Source: Clostridiales bacterium (lineage in GTDB: Bacteria > Bacillota > Clostridia > Christensenellales > Pumilibacteraceae). Taken from it: a stretch of 33,926 nt of DNA. The notes below the pieces were generated by a model. It worked only from the letters and a program-made list of their open reading frames with translations, had not been told where the DNA came from and made no database searches. Below are positions 9,001 through 14,984 of the stretch, one piece after another. The position numbers and the translations under genes are program-made. Position 1 is the first letter of the stretch; every line of letters starts with the position of its first letter. The stretch is from the NCBI GenBank assembly GCA_022511445.1, contig JAFLVE010000112.1:1-33926 (forward strand), read 5' to 3'.

Positions 9001-11260
9001 CGGCAGCAACAAGGATCGCGCTATCGATATATCTGTAGACAACGAGGCACATACCTTGACGGTTACCATTAAGCGCCGAATCGACGATAAGGACCAAAAC
9101 GGAGCTTATAAGCCGAAGGTAGAATTGCCTGTCGTTATTACGGGTGTTGATAATGCCGAAAAGACCGCTCAGGTTATTCTGCTTATTACGATTGTCAACT
9201 CCGAAATGTCGATTGACTTCGACGGCTTGCAGATGTCCCAAAACAACATTACCGAAAGCATGAATAGCGACATGACGGGTTACCGCTTGCTTAAGGGCGA
9301 AAACGATTACTCCTTCACACTCGAAGTGATGGTTTCGGTCGATTCCCCTTCGGTCGAAGTTAGGATGCTCGAGATGTTCAACGACCCCGACTACCGCAAC
9401 CCGGTATACGACGACGTAAACAATCCCGCCGATACCGATTCCTTCCGTCTAGTTGCACCGGATGAACGCGGTACGTACATTACATCGACTACGCATATCT
9501 TTACCGCGGCGCAGGAGGAAGATGAACGACTCGATCTTGCAACGGTAACGCCTCGCTTTATCGGCAACGACCCGTATAAGTTTACCGGCATCGTGGTGTC
9601 CGCCAACTCGTACATGCGCGGATACTCCGGCACGGCAACGATGAGAATTGTCGACAGGAGCGGAGATCCCACAAACACGGGAGAGGGTGTAACCATTACG
9701 CTTAAGGTTATTATCGTTAACTCCGCGCCGACCCTTAAGGCAGGCATGCAGCGGGCAGAATACGATGTAATCGGATCGCAAAACGGCACGGTTGCGCCTA
9801 TTATTATCAACATTGCGGACTTTGTAACCGACGTCAACCCGACCGACGTCCCGTCCCAGGCTGGAAAGACCGATACATACGTACGTATTACGTCATTCTC
9901 GCCGGATATGCCCGAGACGATGTTTGCAACGCCGGACGCAGCGGACGACGGCGGTGACGGTGTCCTCTCCGTCCAGTTGAACACCGAGGATACTTTCAAC
10001 CAAAGCTGTATCGTTACCCCGAGAAAGGGCGTGTTCGGAACGCAGACGATTCATATTACAGTTTCGGACGGAACGGCAAACGACGTCGAAACGCGTACAA
10101 CAACATTTGCCGTACGTGTATCCGTTGTTTACAACTTCGACGAAATTACGAAGCTAAATACGATAAATGTTATTCGCGGAATTTATAAGACGGTTACTGT
10201 TGCGGATCTTGTAGACGAAATCGAGAACACCGCCACCGGCAAGAATGCTCGCCGCTACAATTCCGGCATAGCCACTTATGCGGAGGGAGACGAGGAAGAC
10301 CGCAATACGTTTAACCCCGGCGCGGAGTATATTCTTACAAGGCTGACCGTTCCCAACACATATGTAGACTATGTGAAGATCGATCAGGACGAGGACGGTT
10401 GGCGCTTCCGTCCGATGAGAGTTACGACAAACGGCAACGTCTCGCTCAACGCAGAGTTCAAGCTTAAAACTCAAGTCGACGATCCCGAAGCAAAGACGTA
10501 CAGCGCTTCGTTCGAGGTCAGCATTGCAGACAATCCCAAGCCCGTGCTTATCGACGCGTTTGCCAACGGCTACACATTCTATACGTCGGGCAACGGCTAC
10601 ATTCTTACCGAGGGCACGGTTAACCTGAGACCCGAGCACATGTTTATCGATAAGGCGCCGGGCGACACGCTTAAATTCCATCATGCGTCGACGCTTTCAC
10701 CGTCGCTTGCGACCGCCGAAGTTATTGCGGACGACACGCTTCGCATCCACTTTAACTACAAGGGCGAGACCGAGATTACGGTCGGCGTTATGGACGCTAC
10801 GGAAGAGGTTGTTTCCTTCACGTTTAAGATTATCAACATCGATTTGGAGGAACCCAATCTGTGGGCAACCATCATGATAAGCTTCGAGTCCAACCAGATG
10901 ATTTGGATAATCGCGCTCGGTGCGGTAGGACTGCTTATTATAATCCTCATAATCGTTCTTATAGCGGTTAAACGCCGTAAGCGCAAAATGGAAGAGATGG
11001 AAGCCATACTCATGTCCGAGCTCGAGCTCGAGGAGCAGATGATGCGCCTACAAGCCGGGTCTATGGGAATGATGGGCGACGCGTACGGATACTTGCCACC
11101 TACAATGGGCGGAGGTCCCGTCGATCCCGGGCTTATGCTCGGTAGCGGCGGTACGCAGCAGGTTAATCCTCAGGGTACGTTAAACCTTAACCCCGGTCAG
11201 CAACCCGGAGCGCCTACTCAAGACTACTTCAACGGTGGGCAAAACGATCTCGACTTTTAA
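2..11260 (+). CDS. Giant surface protein, 5'-truncated: Gly-rich domain, tandem cadherin/Ig-like repeats, C-terminal TM
   Basis: Frame 2 is open from base 2 to the TAA at 11260 (3752 residues), so the start and any signal peptide lie left of the window; the TTG at 698 is internal. Residues 1-97 are extremely Gly-rich with Tyr/Asn/Ser and close with NGYLQIYV, which resembles the ALK/LTK-type glycine-rich domain. Then follows a Ser/Thr/Asn/Asp-rich tandem array. Repeat ends share a beta-strand followed by N-[ST]-x-P, for example VNNSTPT (about nt 2490), VINSTPH (3303), VTNKSPE (7038) and VNSAPT (9720), spaced roughly 100-270 residues. This is typical of cadherin-like or putative Ig-like extracellular repeats. 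A stretch around nt 3700-5600 is Tyr-rich with weaker repeat signatures. Residues 3633-3656 form a 24-aa hydrophobic helix followed by KRRKRK and a 96-residue Met/Glu then Gly/Pro/Gln-rich tail. There is no LPXTG motif. Predicted role is an envelope-anchored adhesin or cell-surface scaffold; the exact function is unknown. Confidence 0.85.
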   Translation, partial: TSSNDGTYYPAGGGGGGGGYYGGGGAAGGSIRGSSNNRIGYNGSAGSSGQGGAGGAGQTSGRAYHSGAGGGGGGGSNYTGGVTSAGATNGNRAGNGYLQIYVVRANQEPVTLNKTYSGGTRGTGKSVVIKASEIAKDPDGTATAVYFTDNVSTNYDTCTQGGFKLYLNAACTTQATNYIDYTVNSTSQITITNIKKYPRNGVDGCTSNGRLTLYCKVRDAYNTSTTRGIGTILFYVTVSYTMPTAKTAVTLTTGGTSPSTMYVGNSGRTTAPESASVSSIYNPKGTGIYTAMITQPIKLSKAGQAESTVVINPGDLLNNVATTYDMAAIALRDVSAIDKVNSSRIFKVNEYDSNSGITAYTDAGVKISNIFSQLTIVGVNSKEEYQVLPVTLYVLEKASPKGTNYGLPGFTAINLEIVFKVDNTRPTVKNTQTTIPVITLSASDASPVKKSLNDFFVDIDNSTMNTNTHKITGVKVPQYEWVQLDKYGKVVSTAMNNGTSYYNAVPLSNLPSNDALNTVLTTGELRTADGTFATGFESWFISESASSSAFISYSFSGIDITLKGLRATYSMYKPARTSYTSLVSGSTSGVTASNCSGSIVNPGHFYILINVQDKNDNDDLGIWLPLGIEVSNSAPTNISYERGSSVLSTMPTASGNGISASGEPGETFYFTPMGINVDRVTYPLGQYKVGNELVSTNLRALSTDIDTYAVNTMLGSSTGFLNELVRITSMPADVMAGVQGNVLVSNSFLDRQYHQYFDVEALDIYIPTAIFGGRLGPASDYGTVQGEHVIVTGLKVTLNNWTQGRYLYAPVNIKDSANATATVYIAVNVNNSTPTAIKTSGDTTMLADSVATLDIVSNGKVVKSTYALDDENIPTVSYQIPYGDSVIITPYDVLNDLNMRLSGITYPAGGFTLNGLSGYIGTDGVFSVNGSSSANSVKFEGLATPDNVGVDYSSSDYLASLKTTLGKIVAGHSLSSVSNVNSFATPSGVTSVTYDRLYFERTIDASNLDGYTFNPSESGDQKNAFTIPSIINSSYIDLRFGSNISWDGATYGIDFLVVSGRQRTPSGVVSTFTLNVRDKTGRGASGASSGIAQINVNIEVINSTPHLKEPNKIYELIAGDVSRGMLSLASSGDDGILTDTEDSYMAFVANSASVITFVDGEKTSTDSYGNTFINNYVLVTINAQTLTITALNSTQAIQKLYIEFRAVDDYSTTDSSTLRIQIQISNAKMTVNTTESGFAHDSNSSLNIWSVNSVTETDMTMERYLVSSEAAAQALKDQGIADGQIKYLVKDEDRLQGAILAPVEIPDPANVAPDQGMAYINKPSTFPEGRTAKDYVPYLSTTERGFDGITPVGVYLNWVTRDTVSDPESFNNPEDDGMKGNKFIANQDIIYLIGTGEDAAFHSASEIRAGTDPVDLSGSFDSQGRWNVKDWAIKIQTITMFDAGLYLQINVMLRDDPAYGGDTAGVKTNYDFKDSAYANGEQSNVDGYAFLKYHLTIKGTGLVTYDYYDNYNGYYIVSDEADPSVVYLPTYDPVFSKTFPTTRDNIYYVPGKTDEGIINAYANQPGGSTLVKDRTMNQQNGTFGGINSGMLYSDFNPERTVFSDGEAPFRYTNTISVSGDTTNGAVFTYIPMSYMGLMQSLLGPTQDEGEGISPSNVGLVNFKRYDYVAYNIDTALGYHRGTYSEIRDAITISDGVDSWTGTRLDSNPYIQFDAYDAYIHTYQMTNQSEKDAQRDYAIYSQTKNEPYFNKALHISTVSKDASKNTVVKPYVKNSDNHVNFVGNGHLMYIDGQYSDTGLQENMFGIGLAKKTGSGTKRASVENLTITIKLAVCKTDQSSVPGDTTLNGLTKTNYTEDDVDTYTAEVTFHIDLGNAPMDLVSETGNEAVIKADNTTGYYSEVRLQNGGTGVTFKLDNNVDPSTLEGEKLIKFTDADTSDTAHFYPDSLNRLNKWNNAAYRRTLTSYTAETASAGSTYKLKYTAQSDNAQRSMFNYYGVAFDRDRETNIAKLEENDYRYAANDGIYGTNRATSLATATGDEGYSRYFSAAFMNNNEELTITPLAKTLINSDALNAGYQSAQGSNVREKYINYYAERGLVPVFESPTANVVVDAYYPLKVMIYDDCGDGWDRASYIALEIRVYVTDSVIKLASGLNNTNKDAEGNDIVDGNKTMELSLAVGSSYVLNLSSIITGNDIMPVNNQRRWWKTDYDGLKNATNIDDKFAYETANYIVSPFVEWKSTTKDAANTALRNGNGTYTDTTTLAEADQPDITIGMEYNTGSLSNQSIPITNDITIHVNRRTIYKEGNTSHTQTEFEFNLVFYDSGHYYGDRNIYNEGTGTLTIKINVTNKSPELRTGLIPTEVTMRVEDHFRLMTTPYDEFMSGTESNSVGWYNRGEKIDSRDQSFNFSHFTTSVLADPETKVRNATVNDSAKADLGTAAIVKDDTPWTLRIKSLVYNETYFQIRRYDNLAYERDPDETGALHIVITALKTTASRMPVSVVVTDGEGSEVTFTVYISVESSKPQAISRADTSSHSLNDGLEFINDSNGNEIHGEYSLYMTVYDGTARSQNITLNDNSSTVVKAFNELTINAANVAFDPDYNDNLSIGLYTPTAEEGTSVFMFNNADVDMSVDGSYLVPGKFLITPLDGNLSKFSIRCLSFNSSKNYETLSFRVRDVGNNIAENAVTITIRIYTLFASMSNAHAISTSTSQITRLTVDNIYVKSYDEFMGIGIEEGDEGFAHIGEQSSYQFLKYGGMPESIDQNSSKSGAYIIDPDVSMSNFNLNYDVKIYAFMNGNGTDGFTSSDPSTLTDLFNVNVNNGTFALKNRSDSEFDIQYLIGGRRSTGASYDSLINKQLLMYLREYFVFSIGEDGVSITFRPITSNFDKKILLYVDIQKTVEASRTIAPKNAQLSAGSLFYVDINDSKPIASTEESIKKFEGRRGDSATFTIFDNDDPFGSLFTDSDVGDKVIVKGRSRLTDHTKVGVNDFDYEAALAGTTLDWDAGSNKDRAIDISVDNEAHTLTVTIKRRIDDKDQNGAYKPKVELPVVITGVDNAEKTAQVILLITIVNSEMSIDFDGLQMSQNNITESMNSDMTGYRLLKGENDYSFTLEVMVSVDSPSVEVRMLEMFNDPDYRNPVYDDVNNPADTDSFRLVAPDERGTYITSTTHIFTAAQEEDERLDLATVTPRFIGNDPYKFTGIVVSANSYMRGYSGTATMRIVDRSGDPTNTGEGVTITLKVIIVNSAPTLKAGMQRAEYDVIGSQNGTVAPIIINIADFVTDVNPTDVPSQAGKTDTYVRITSFSPDMPETMFATPDAADDGGDGVLSVQLNTEDTFNQSCIVTPRKGVFGTQTIHITVSDGTANDVETRTTTFAVRVSVVYNFDEITKLNTINVIRGIYKTVTVADLVDEIENTATGKNARRYNSGIATYAEGDEEDRNTFNPGAEYILTRLTVPNTYVDYVKIDQDEDGWRFRPMRVTTNGNVSLNAEFKLKTQVDDPEAKTYSASFEVSIADNPKPVLIDAFANGYTFYTSGNGYILTEGTVNLRPEHMFIDKAPGDTLKFHHASTLSPSLATAEVIADDTLRIHFNYKGETEITVGVMDATEEVVSFTFKIINIDLEEPNLWATIMISFESNQMIWIIALGAVGLLIIILIIVLIAVKRRKRKMEEMEAILMSELELEEQMMRLQAGSMGMMGDAYGYLPPTMGGGPVDPGLMLGSGGTQQVNPQGTLNLNPGQQPGAPTQDYFNGGQNDLDF
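35..300 (+). repeat. Low-complexity glycine-codon repeat region (GGC/GGT runs)
   Basis: Runs of ggc/ggt codons at about 35-80, 145-175 and 200-230 encode poly-Gly tracts of up to eight residues inside the giant surface protein. The tracts alternate with Tyr, Ser, Asn and Ala codons. This is coding low complexity rather than an intergenic repeat, and it may be variable in length between strains. Confidence 0.75.
10898..10969 (+). other. C-terminal transmembrane helix of the giant surface protein
   Basis: These bases encode 24 almost uninterrupted hydrophobic residues, starting MIWIIALG and ending IVLIAV. They are followed at once by a basic stop-transfer cluster (KRRKRK). The large repeat region should therefore be outside and the last 96 residues inside the cell. 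A sortase motif is absent, so anchoring is by this helix. Confidence 0.85.
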
Positions 11261-11271
11261 TTAAACCTAAC

Positions 11272-11299
11272 AAAAGGCGCCGCGTTTGCGGCGCTTTTT
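11272..11299 (+). terminator. Rho-independent terminator after the giant surface gene
   Basis: The left arm at 11272-11283 pairs with the right arm at 11288-11299 around a GTTT loop. The core is seven G-C-rich pairs, extended by a G-T pair and four A-T pairs. It ends in five T residues, and the A-run on the left side means it could also work in the reverse direction. It begins 11 nt after the stop codon. Confidence 0.92.
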
Positions 11300-11374
11300 G
11301 CGTGCGAATAAACCGGAAATAACCGAAAGATTGGGAAAGCGACAATATAATTTATAAAAATTGTTATAAAACCG

Positions 11375-11403
11375 TTGTAATTTTATATCCGTTGTGATAT
11401 AAT
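11375..11403 (+). promoter_or_regulatory. Sigma-A promoter of rnjA
   Basis: The -35 box is TTGTAA (11375-11380), the spacer is 17 nt, and the -10 box is TATAAT (11398-11403) preceded by a TGA extended -10 element. Transcription should start near 11410. Confidence 0.8.
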
Positions 11404-11624
11404 TTTTACGGAAATAAAAGATATTCGCACCGAGTTAAGTTAAAGTTACAAAAGCAATATCGAATTTTTGTCGGTGTGTATGGTTGTTTTAGATACTTTA
11501 ATACCGTATTTTTCGGCGTAAGCCGTTTTGTTTATTCTTATATATAATTTATATATATATTGTATTTTTTGCCGTTTTTTCTTGGGTGAAATTTCGGTTA
11601 ACTATATAACGGAGGCAAAAGCTT
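11404..11624 (+). other. Long AT-rich 5' leader of rnjA
   Basis: About 215 nt separate the predicted transcription start from the rnjA TTG codon. I see no open frame with a ribosome binding site on either strand here. There is an AT-dinucleotide-rich stretch at 11540-11562 and a small CGGC/GCCG hairpin with a GTAA tetraloop at 11514-11525. No known riboswitch was recognised. The ribosome binding site GGAGG lies at 11611-11615. Confidence 0.5.
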
Positions 11625-13295
11625 TTGCAAAAAAAGATTGTAGAGCCCGTATTGAAGGTTATTTTTTTGGGCGGAGTAGGCGAGATCGGTAAAAATATGA
11701 CCGCTCTCGAGTTTGGTGAAGACATAATTATTATCGACTGCGGATCGACGTTCCCCACAGCGGATACGCCCGGTGTGGACCTTATCATACCCGATCCCGC
11801 GTACCTTATGCTTAACAAGGATAAAATACGCGGTATTGTAGTTACGCACGGGCACGAGGACCATATAGGCGCGATACCGTACTTCCTTAAAGAGTGTAAC
11901 GTTCCCGTATTCGGCACGCGTTTGACGCTTACTTTAATCGAGAACAAGCTGCGTGAAATGCGTATCGACAACGCAAAACTTAACGTTGTTCAGGCGGGCA
12001 ATACAGTGTCGCTCGGCAGGGCGTTTAAGGTGGAGTTTATAAAAGTTTCCCACTCTATTGCGGGGTCGTGCGCGCTTTCGATTTCAACTCCCGTCGGAGT
12101 TGTTTTCCATACCGGTGACTTTAAGGTGGACTTTACGCCCATCGACGGTAATATGATCGACCTTCAGCGCATTGCGGAAATTGGCAAACAGGGCGTACTA
12201 TTGCTTCTCTGCGAGAGCACTAACGTCGAGCGCCCGGGCTCGTCCATGAGCGAGGCTACGGTCGGGCGGTCTATGCGTGCTATTTTCAACGAGAACAAGG
12301 ATAGGCGGCTTATTATAGCAACCTTTGCTTCCAATATCCATAGACTTCAGCAGATAATAGACCTTGCCGCCGAATTTAAGCGCAAGGTCGCGTTTTCGGG
12401 CAGGTCTATGATAAACGTTGCGGAGAGCGCCGCCAAAATAGGCGAATTGCACCTTGACAGAGAGCAGATTGTCGATATCGAAAAGGTTAAAAACGTAGAC
12501 GACAAGGACCTTGTTATTCTCACGACCGGCAGTCAGGGCGAGCCGATGAGCGCGCTTACCCGTATGGCGAGCGACGAGTTTTCCAAGGTGAAGCTTGGTT
12601 ATAACGATACGGTTATTCTTTCCGCGCACCCCATACCCGGCAACGAGCGCATGGTTTACACCGTTATAAACAACGTTTACCGCCACGGCGCGAGGGTTAT
12701 TTACGAGAGCCTTGCGGAGCTTCACGTTTCCGGTCACGCCTGTCGCGACGAGCTTTCGCTTATACACGCTCTGCTTAAGCCGCAGTATTTTATCCCCGTT
12801 CACGGCGAGCACAGACATCTCCAAAAGCATGCCGAGCTTGCCGTCGCTATGGGCGAAATGCCCTCGCATATCATAATTACGGATATAGGCGATTGCGTGT
12901 ACGTTTCGCCGCGCAAGTTTATGATAGGCGAGCAGGTTGCCGCGGGAAGCCTATTAATCGACGGACTGGGCGTGGGTGATACGGATAGCTCGGTACTCCG
13001 CGACAGAAAAATCCTTGCCGAGGAAGGTCTTTTGCTTGCCGTTATCTGTATCGACGAGCTGTCGGGTACCGTCTCCGCAGTGGATATAACGTCGCGTGGA
13101 TTCGCCTATGACAAGGACAACGGCGACTTTTTCGAGGGATGCCGCGGGGATGTTATGCGCGTTCTTTCCGACTACGACCTCCGCGAATGCGACAGGAACG
13201 TTCTTAACAACACCATCAGAAAAGAACTTAAAAACTATATCTTTAAAAAGACTCGCCGCAGTCCTATGATACTGCCTTTGGTGATAGATTGTTAA
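11625..13295 (+). CDS. rnjA: Ribonuclease J
   Basis: This 556-aa metallo-beta-lactamase/beta-CASP protein is an endo- and 5'-3' exoribonuclease that acts in mRNA decay and rRNA processing in the cytoplasm. The zinc-binding motif HGHEDHIG gives His75, His77, Asp79 and His80. Later motifs are SHSIAGS, HTGDFK, the beta-CASP motifs ATFASNIHR and TTGSQGEP, and the HVSGHA segment followed by PVHGEHRHL. The length matches bacterial RNase J (about 550-560 aa). The TTG start is set by GGAGGC nine bases upstream and is the first codon of a normal-looking N-terminus. The end overlaps the next gene by 7 nt, so the two are probably co-transcribed. RNase J1 and J2 cannot be told apart from this sequence alone; the symbol reflects that it is the only paralogue here. 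Confidence 0.94.
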   Translation: MQKKIVEPVLKVIFLGGVGEIGKNMTALEFGEDIIIIDCGSTFPTADTPGVDLIIPDPAYLMLNKDKIRGIVVTHGHEDHIGAIPYFLKECNVPVFGTRLTLTLIENKLREMRIDNAKLNVVQAGNTVSLGRAFKVEFIKVSHSIAGSCALSISTPVGVVFHTGDFKVDFTPIDGNMIDLQRIAEIGKQGVLLLLCESTNVERPGSSMSEATVGRSMRAIFNENKDRRLIIATFASNIHRLQQIIDLAAEFKRKVAFSGRSMINVAESAAKIGELHLDREQIVDIEKVKNVDDKDLVILTTGSQGEPMSALTRMASDEFSKVKLGYNDTVILSAHPIPGNERMVYTVINNVYRHGARVIYESLAELHVSGHACRDELSLIHALLKPQYFIPVHGEHRHLQKHAELAVAMGEMPSHIIITDIGDCVYVSPRKFMIGEQVAAGSLLIDGLGVGDTDSSVLRDRKILAEEGLLLAVICIDELSGTVSAVDITSRGFAYDKDNGDFFEGCRGDVMRVLSDYDLRECDRNVLNNTIRKELKNYIFKKTRRSPMILPLVIDC

Positions 13296-14497
13296 ACAGA
13301 AATAAAATCGAACTTTTGGCGCCTGCGGGCGACTTAGCCAAGCTTGACGTTGCGCTCGAATACGGAGCAGACGCGGTGTACTTGTCCGGCAAAAGGTTGG
13401 GCATGCGCGCCGCGTGTAAAAACTTCGACTACGAGGAGCTTAAAGCGGCTTCTCTCAGGGCGCATCTCAGCGGCGCCAAGTTTTACGTGACGCTTAATAT
13501 ATTCCCGAACGACGACGATATTTCGTTCGTCCCAGAGTATCTCGATTATCTGCACAGCATACATACGGACGGAATAATTGTCTCCGACCTCGGGCTTATT
13601 AAAAAAGCGATTAGCCTTCAACCATCCCTTCCCGTACACGTTTCCACGCAGGCAAACGTCCTAAACAGCGATACGGCGCGATTCTATGCCGACATGGGCG
13701 TAAAGAGAATAGTTCTTGCCCGCGAGCTTTCGCTCGGACAAATCCGCCGTATCCGCGACGCGCTCCCCGACGACGTGGAGCTTGAAGCTTTTGTTCACGG
13801 CGCGATGTGTATATCGTATTCGGGTCGGTGCTTGCTCTCCGCATACATGTCGGGGCGCTCGGCTAACCGCGGTGAATGCAATCAAGCGTGCAGAATGTTT
13901 TTTACTCCCGAAAACAGAGTCGAGCCGTTCGAGTTTGTCGAGGACGACGGTACGTACATTTTTGGCGGCAACGATCTTAACATGATAAATCACCTAAGCG
14001 ACGTTATCGACGCGGGTATCTCGTCGCTCAAGATAGAAGGGCGCGTAAAGTCCGAGTATTACGTAGGTTGCGTTGTAAACGCGTACAGAAAGGCGTTAAA
14101 TGCCCTCTACACGGGCGAAACGCTCTCGGACGATATAATTACCGAAGTAGAAAAAGCGCCTAACCGCGGCTTTAATACCGGCTTTTATTACGGTCAGCCC
14201 GAACGCTCGGCAACGACAGTTCCGTTCTATGATTTTTGTGGTCTTGTTCGAAAGACCTCAAAGGCAGGGACCGTAGTCGAAATGCGTAACCGATTTAAAA
14301 CGGGCGATAAGCTCGAGGTTTTGTCGCCCGACAGTAAGTATCACAATTCGGTTATCACAATTCCCGTTATGCTTGATGAGGAGGGGAACGAGCTGACGGA
14401 CGCAAAGGTTACAAGACAACTCGTCACTATGCCCGGCGTTTTTCTCCCGCCGCTTTCCATGCTGCGCAGACCGCAAAAGGGCTTCAACGCAAAGTGA
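13289..14497 (+). CDS. trhP: Peptidase U32 family protein, TrhP-type tRNA hydroxylation protein
   Basis: The 402-aa product starts with the family's typical KIELLAPAGDLAKL and GADAVYLSG motifs. The U32 signature EAFVHGAMCISYSGRC is at residues 166-181. Cys174, Cys181, Cys197 and Cys201 are the conserved cysteines thought to hold an Fe-S cluster in TrhP. TrhP proteins (E. coli YegQ, Bacillus YrrN/YrrO) form 5-hydroxyuridine at the tRNA wobble position 34, using prephenate-derived chemistry. The length and C-terminal extension resemble the longer YrrO-like form. The TTG start overlaps the rnjA stop, with a weak GGTGA upstream, and suggests translational coupling. Many such genes are annotated as collagenase-like protease; protease activity is not implied here. 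Confidence 0.85.
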   Translation: MLNRNKIELLAPAGDLAKLDVALEYGADAVYLSGKRLGMRAACKNFDYEELKAASLRAHLSGAKFYVTLNIFPNDDDISFVPEYLDYLHSIHTDGIIVSDLGLIKKAISLQPSLPVHVSTQANVLNSDTARFYADMGVKRIVLARELSLGQIRRIRDALPDDVELEAFVHGAMCISYSGRCLLSAYMSGRSANRGECNQACRMFFTPENRVEPFEFVEDDGTYIFGGNDLNMINHLSDVIDAGISSLKIEGRVKSEYYVGCVVNAYRKALNALYTGETLSDDIITEVEKAPNRGFNTGFYYGQPERSATTVPFYDFCGLVRKTSKAGTVVEMRNRFKTGDKLEVLSPDSKYHNSVITIPVMLDEEGNELTDAKVTRQLVTMPGVFLPPLSMLRRPQKGFNAK

Positions 14498-14516
14498 CGA
14501 TTTTTTTCGTAAACGG

Positions 14517-14545
14517 TTGATTTATATTTTATCGAGTGTTATAAT
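14517..14545 (+). promoter_or_regulatory. Sigma-A promoter of rnpB
   Basis: TTGATT (14517-14522), a 17-nt spacer and TATAAT (14540-14545) with a TGT extended -10. The expected start, about 7 nt downstream, coincides with the first base of RNase P RNA helix P1 near 14552. Confidence 0.85.
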
Positions 14546-14550
14546 ATCTT

Positions 14551-14872
14551 CGAGATGACCGGACGGTTGCGTGCCGTAAGGTACGAGGAAAGTCCGAACA
14601 CCGCAGGACAGGACGCCGGCTAACTACCGGTGAAGGCGACTTCAAGGAAAGTGCAACAGAAAATAACAGCCGAGATTATTCGGCGAAGGTGAAAAGGTGA
14701 GGTAAGAGCTCACCGCCGGGTCGGTAACGACTTGGGCTGTGTAAACCCCGTCCGGTGCAAGATGTAAGGGTTAAGGCGGTCCGCCGTCCTTTAAAATCGC
14801 TTGACCGCCGCGGCAACGCGGCGGCTAGATAGATAACCGTCATAACAGAATTCGGCTTACAGGTCATTCTCG
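14551..14872 (+). ncRNA. rnpB: RNase P RNA, bacterial type A
   Basis: This is the catalytic RNA of RNase P, which trims the 5' leader from pre-tRNAs. The universally conserved blocks appear in order: GAGGAAAGTCCG (about 14578), GTGCAACAGAAA (14651), GGTAAGAGCTCACCG (14701), AACCCCGTCCGGTGCAAG (about 14743), and AGATAGATAACC with ACAGAATTCGGCTTAC near the 3' end. GAGATGACC at 14552 pairs with GGTCATTCTC at 14862 to close helix P1. CCGCG-GCAA-CGCGG is a clear GNRA-capped hairpin. At about 320 nt it is a little short for type A (350-400 nt), so some peripheral helices are reduced. It has its own promoter and terminator. Confidence 0.95.
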
Positions 14873-14873
14873 C

Positions 14874-14905
14874 ATCCGCAGTTTATTTACTGCGGATATT
14901 TTTTT
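14874..14905 (+). terminator. Rho-independent terminator of rnpB
   Basis: ATCCGCAGT (14874-14882) pairs perfectly with ACTGCGGAT (14889-14897) around a 6-nt loop. It is followed by seven T residues (14899-14905). Confidence 0.93.
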
Positions 14906-14984
14906 GATTGATTTGCGGAATTGTCAGTACATATATACAGGTTAGGTTATTACAAAGTTGTACTCATTCAAATTAAAGTCTTTG

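Noticed and set aside
14676-14867. Minus-strand 63-codon frame
   Set aside because: It overlaps the conserved core of RNase P RNA and has no coding features.
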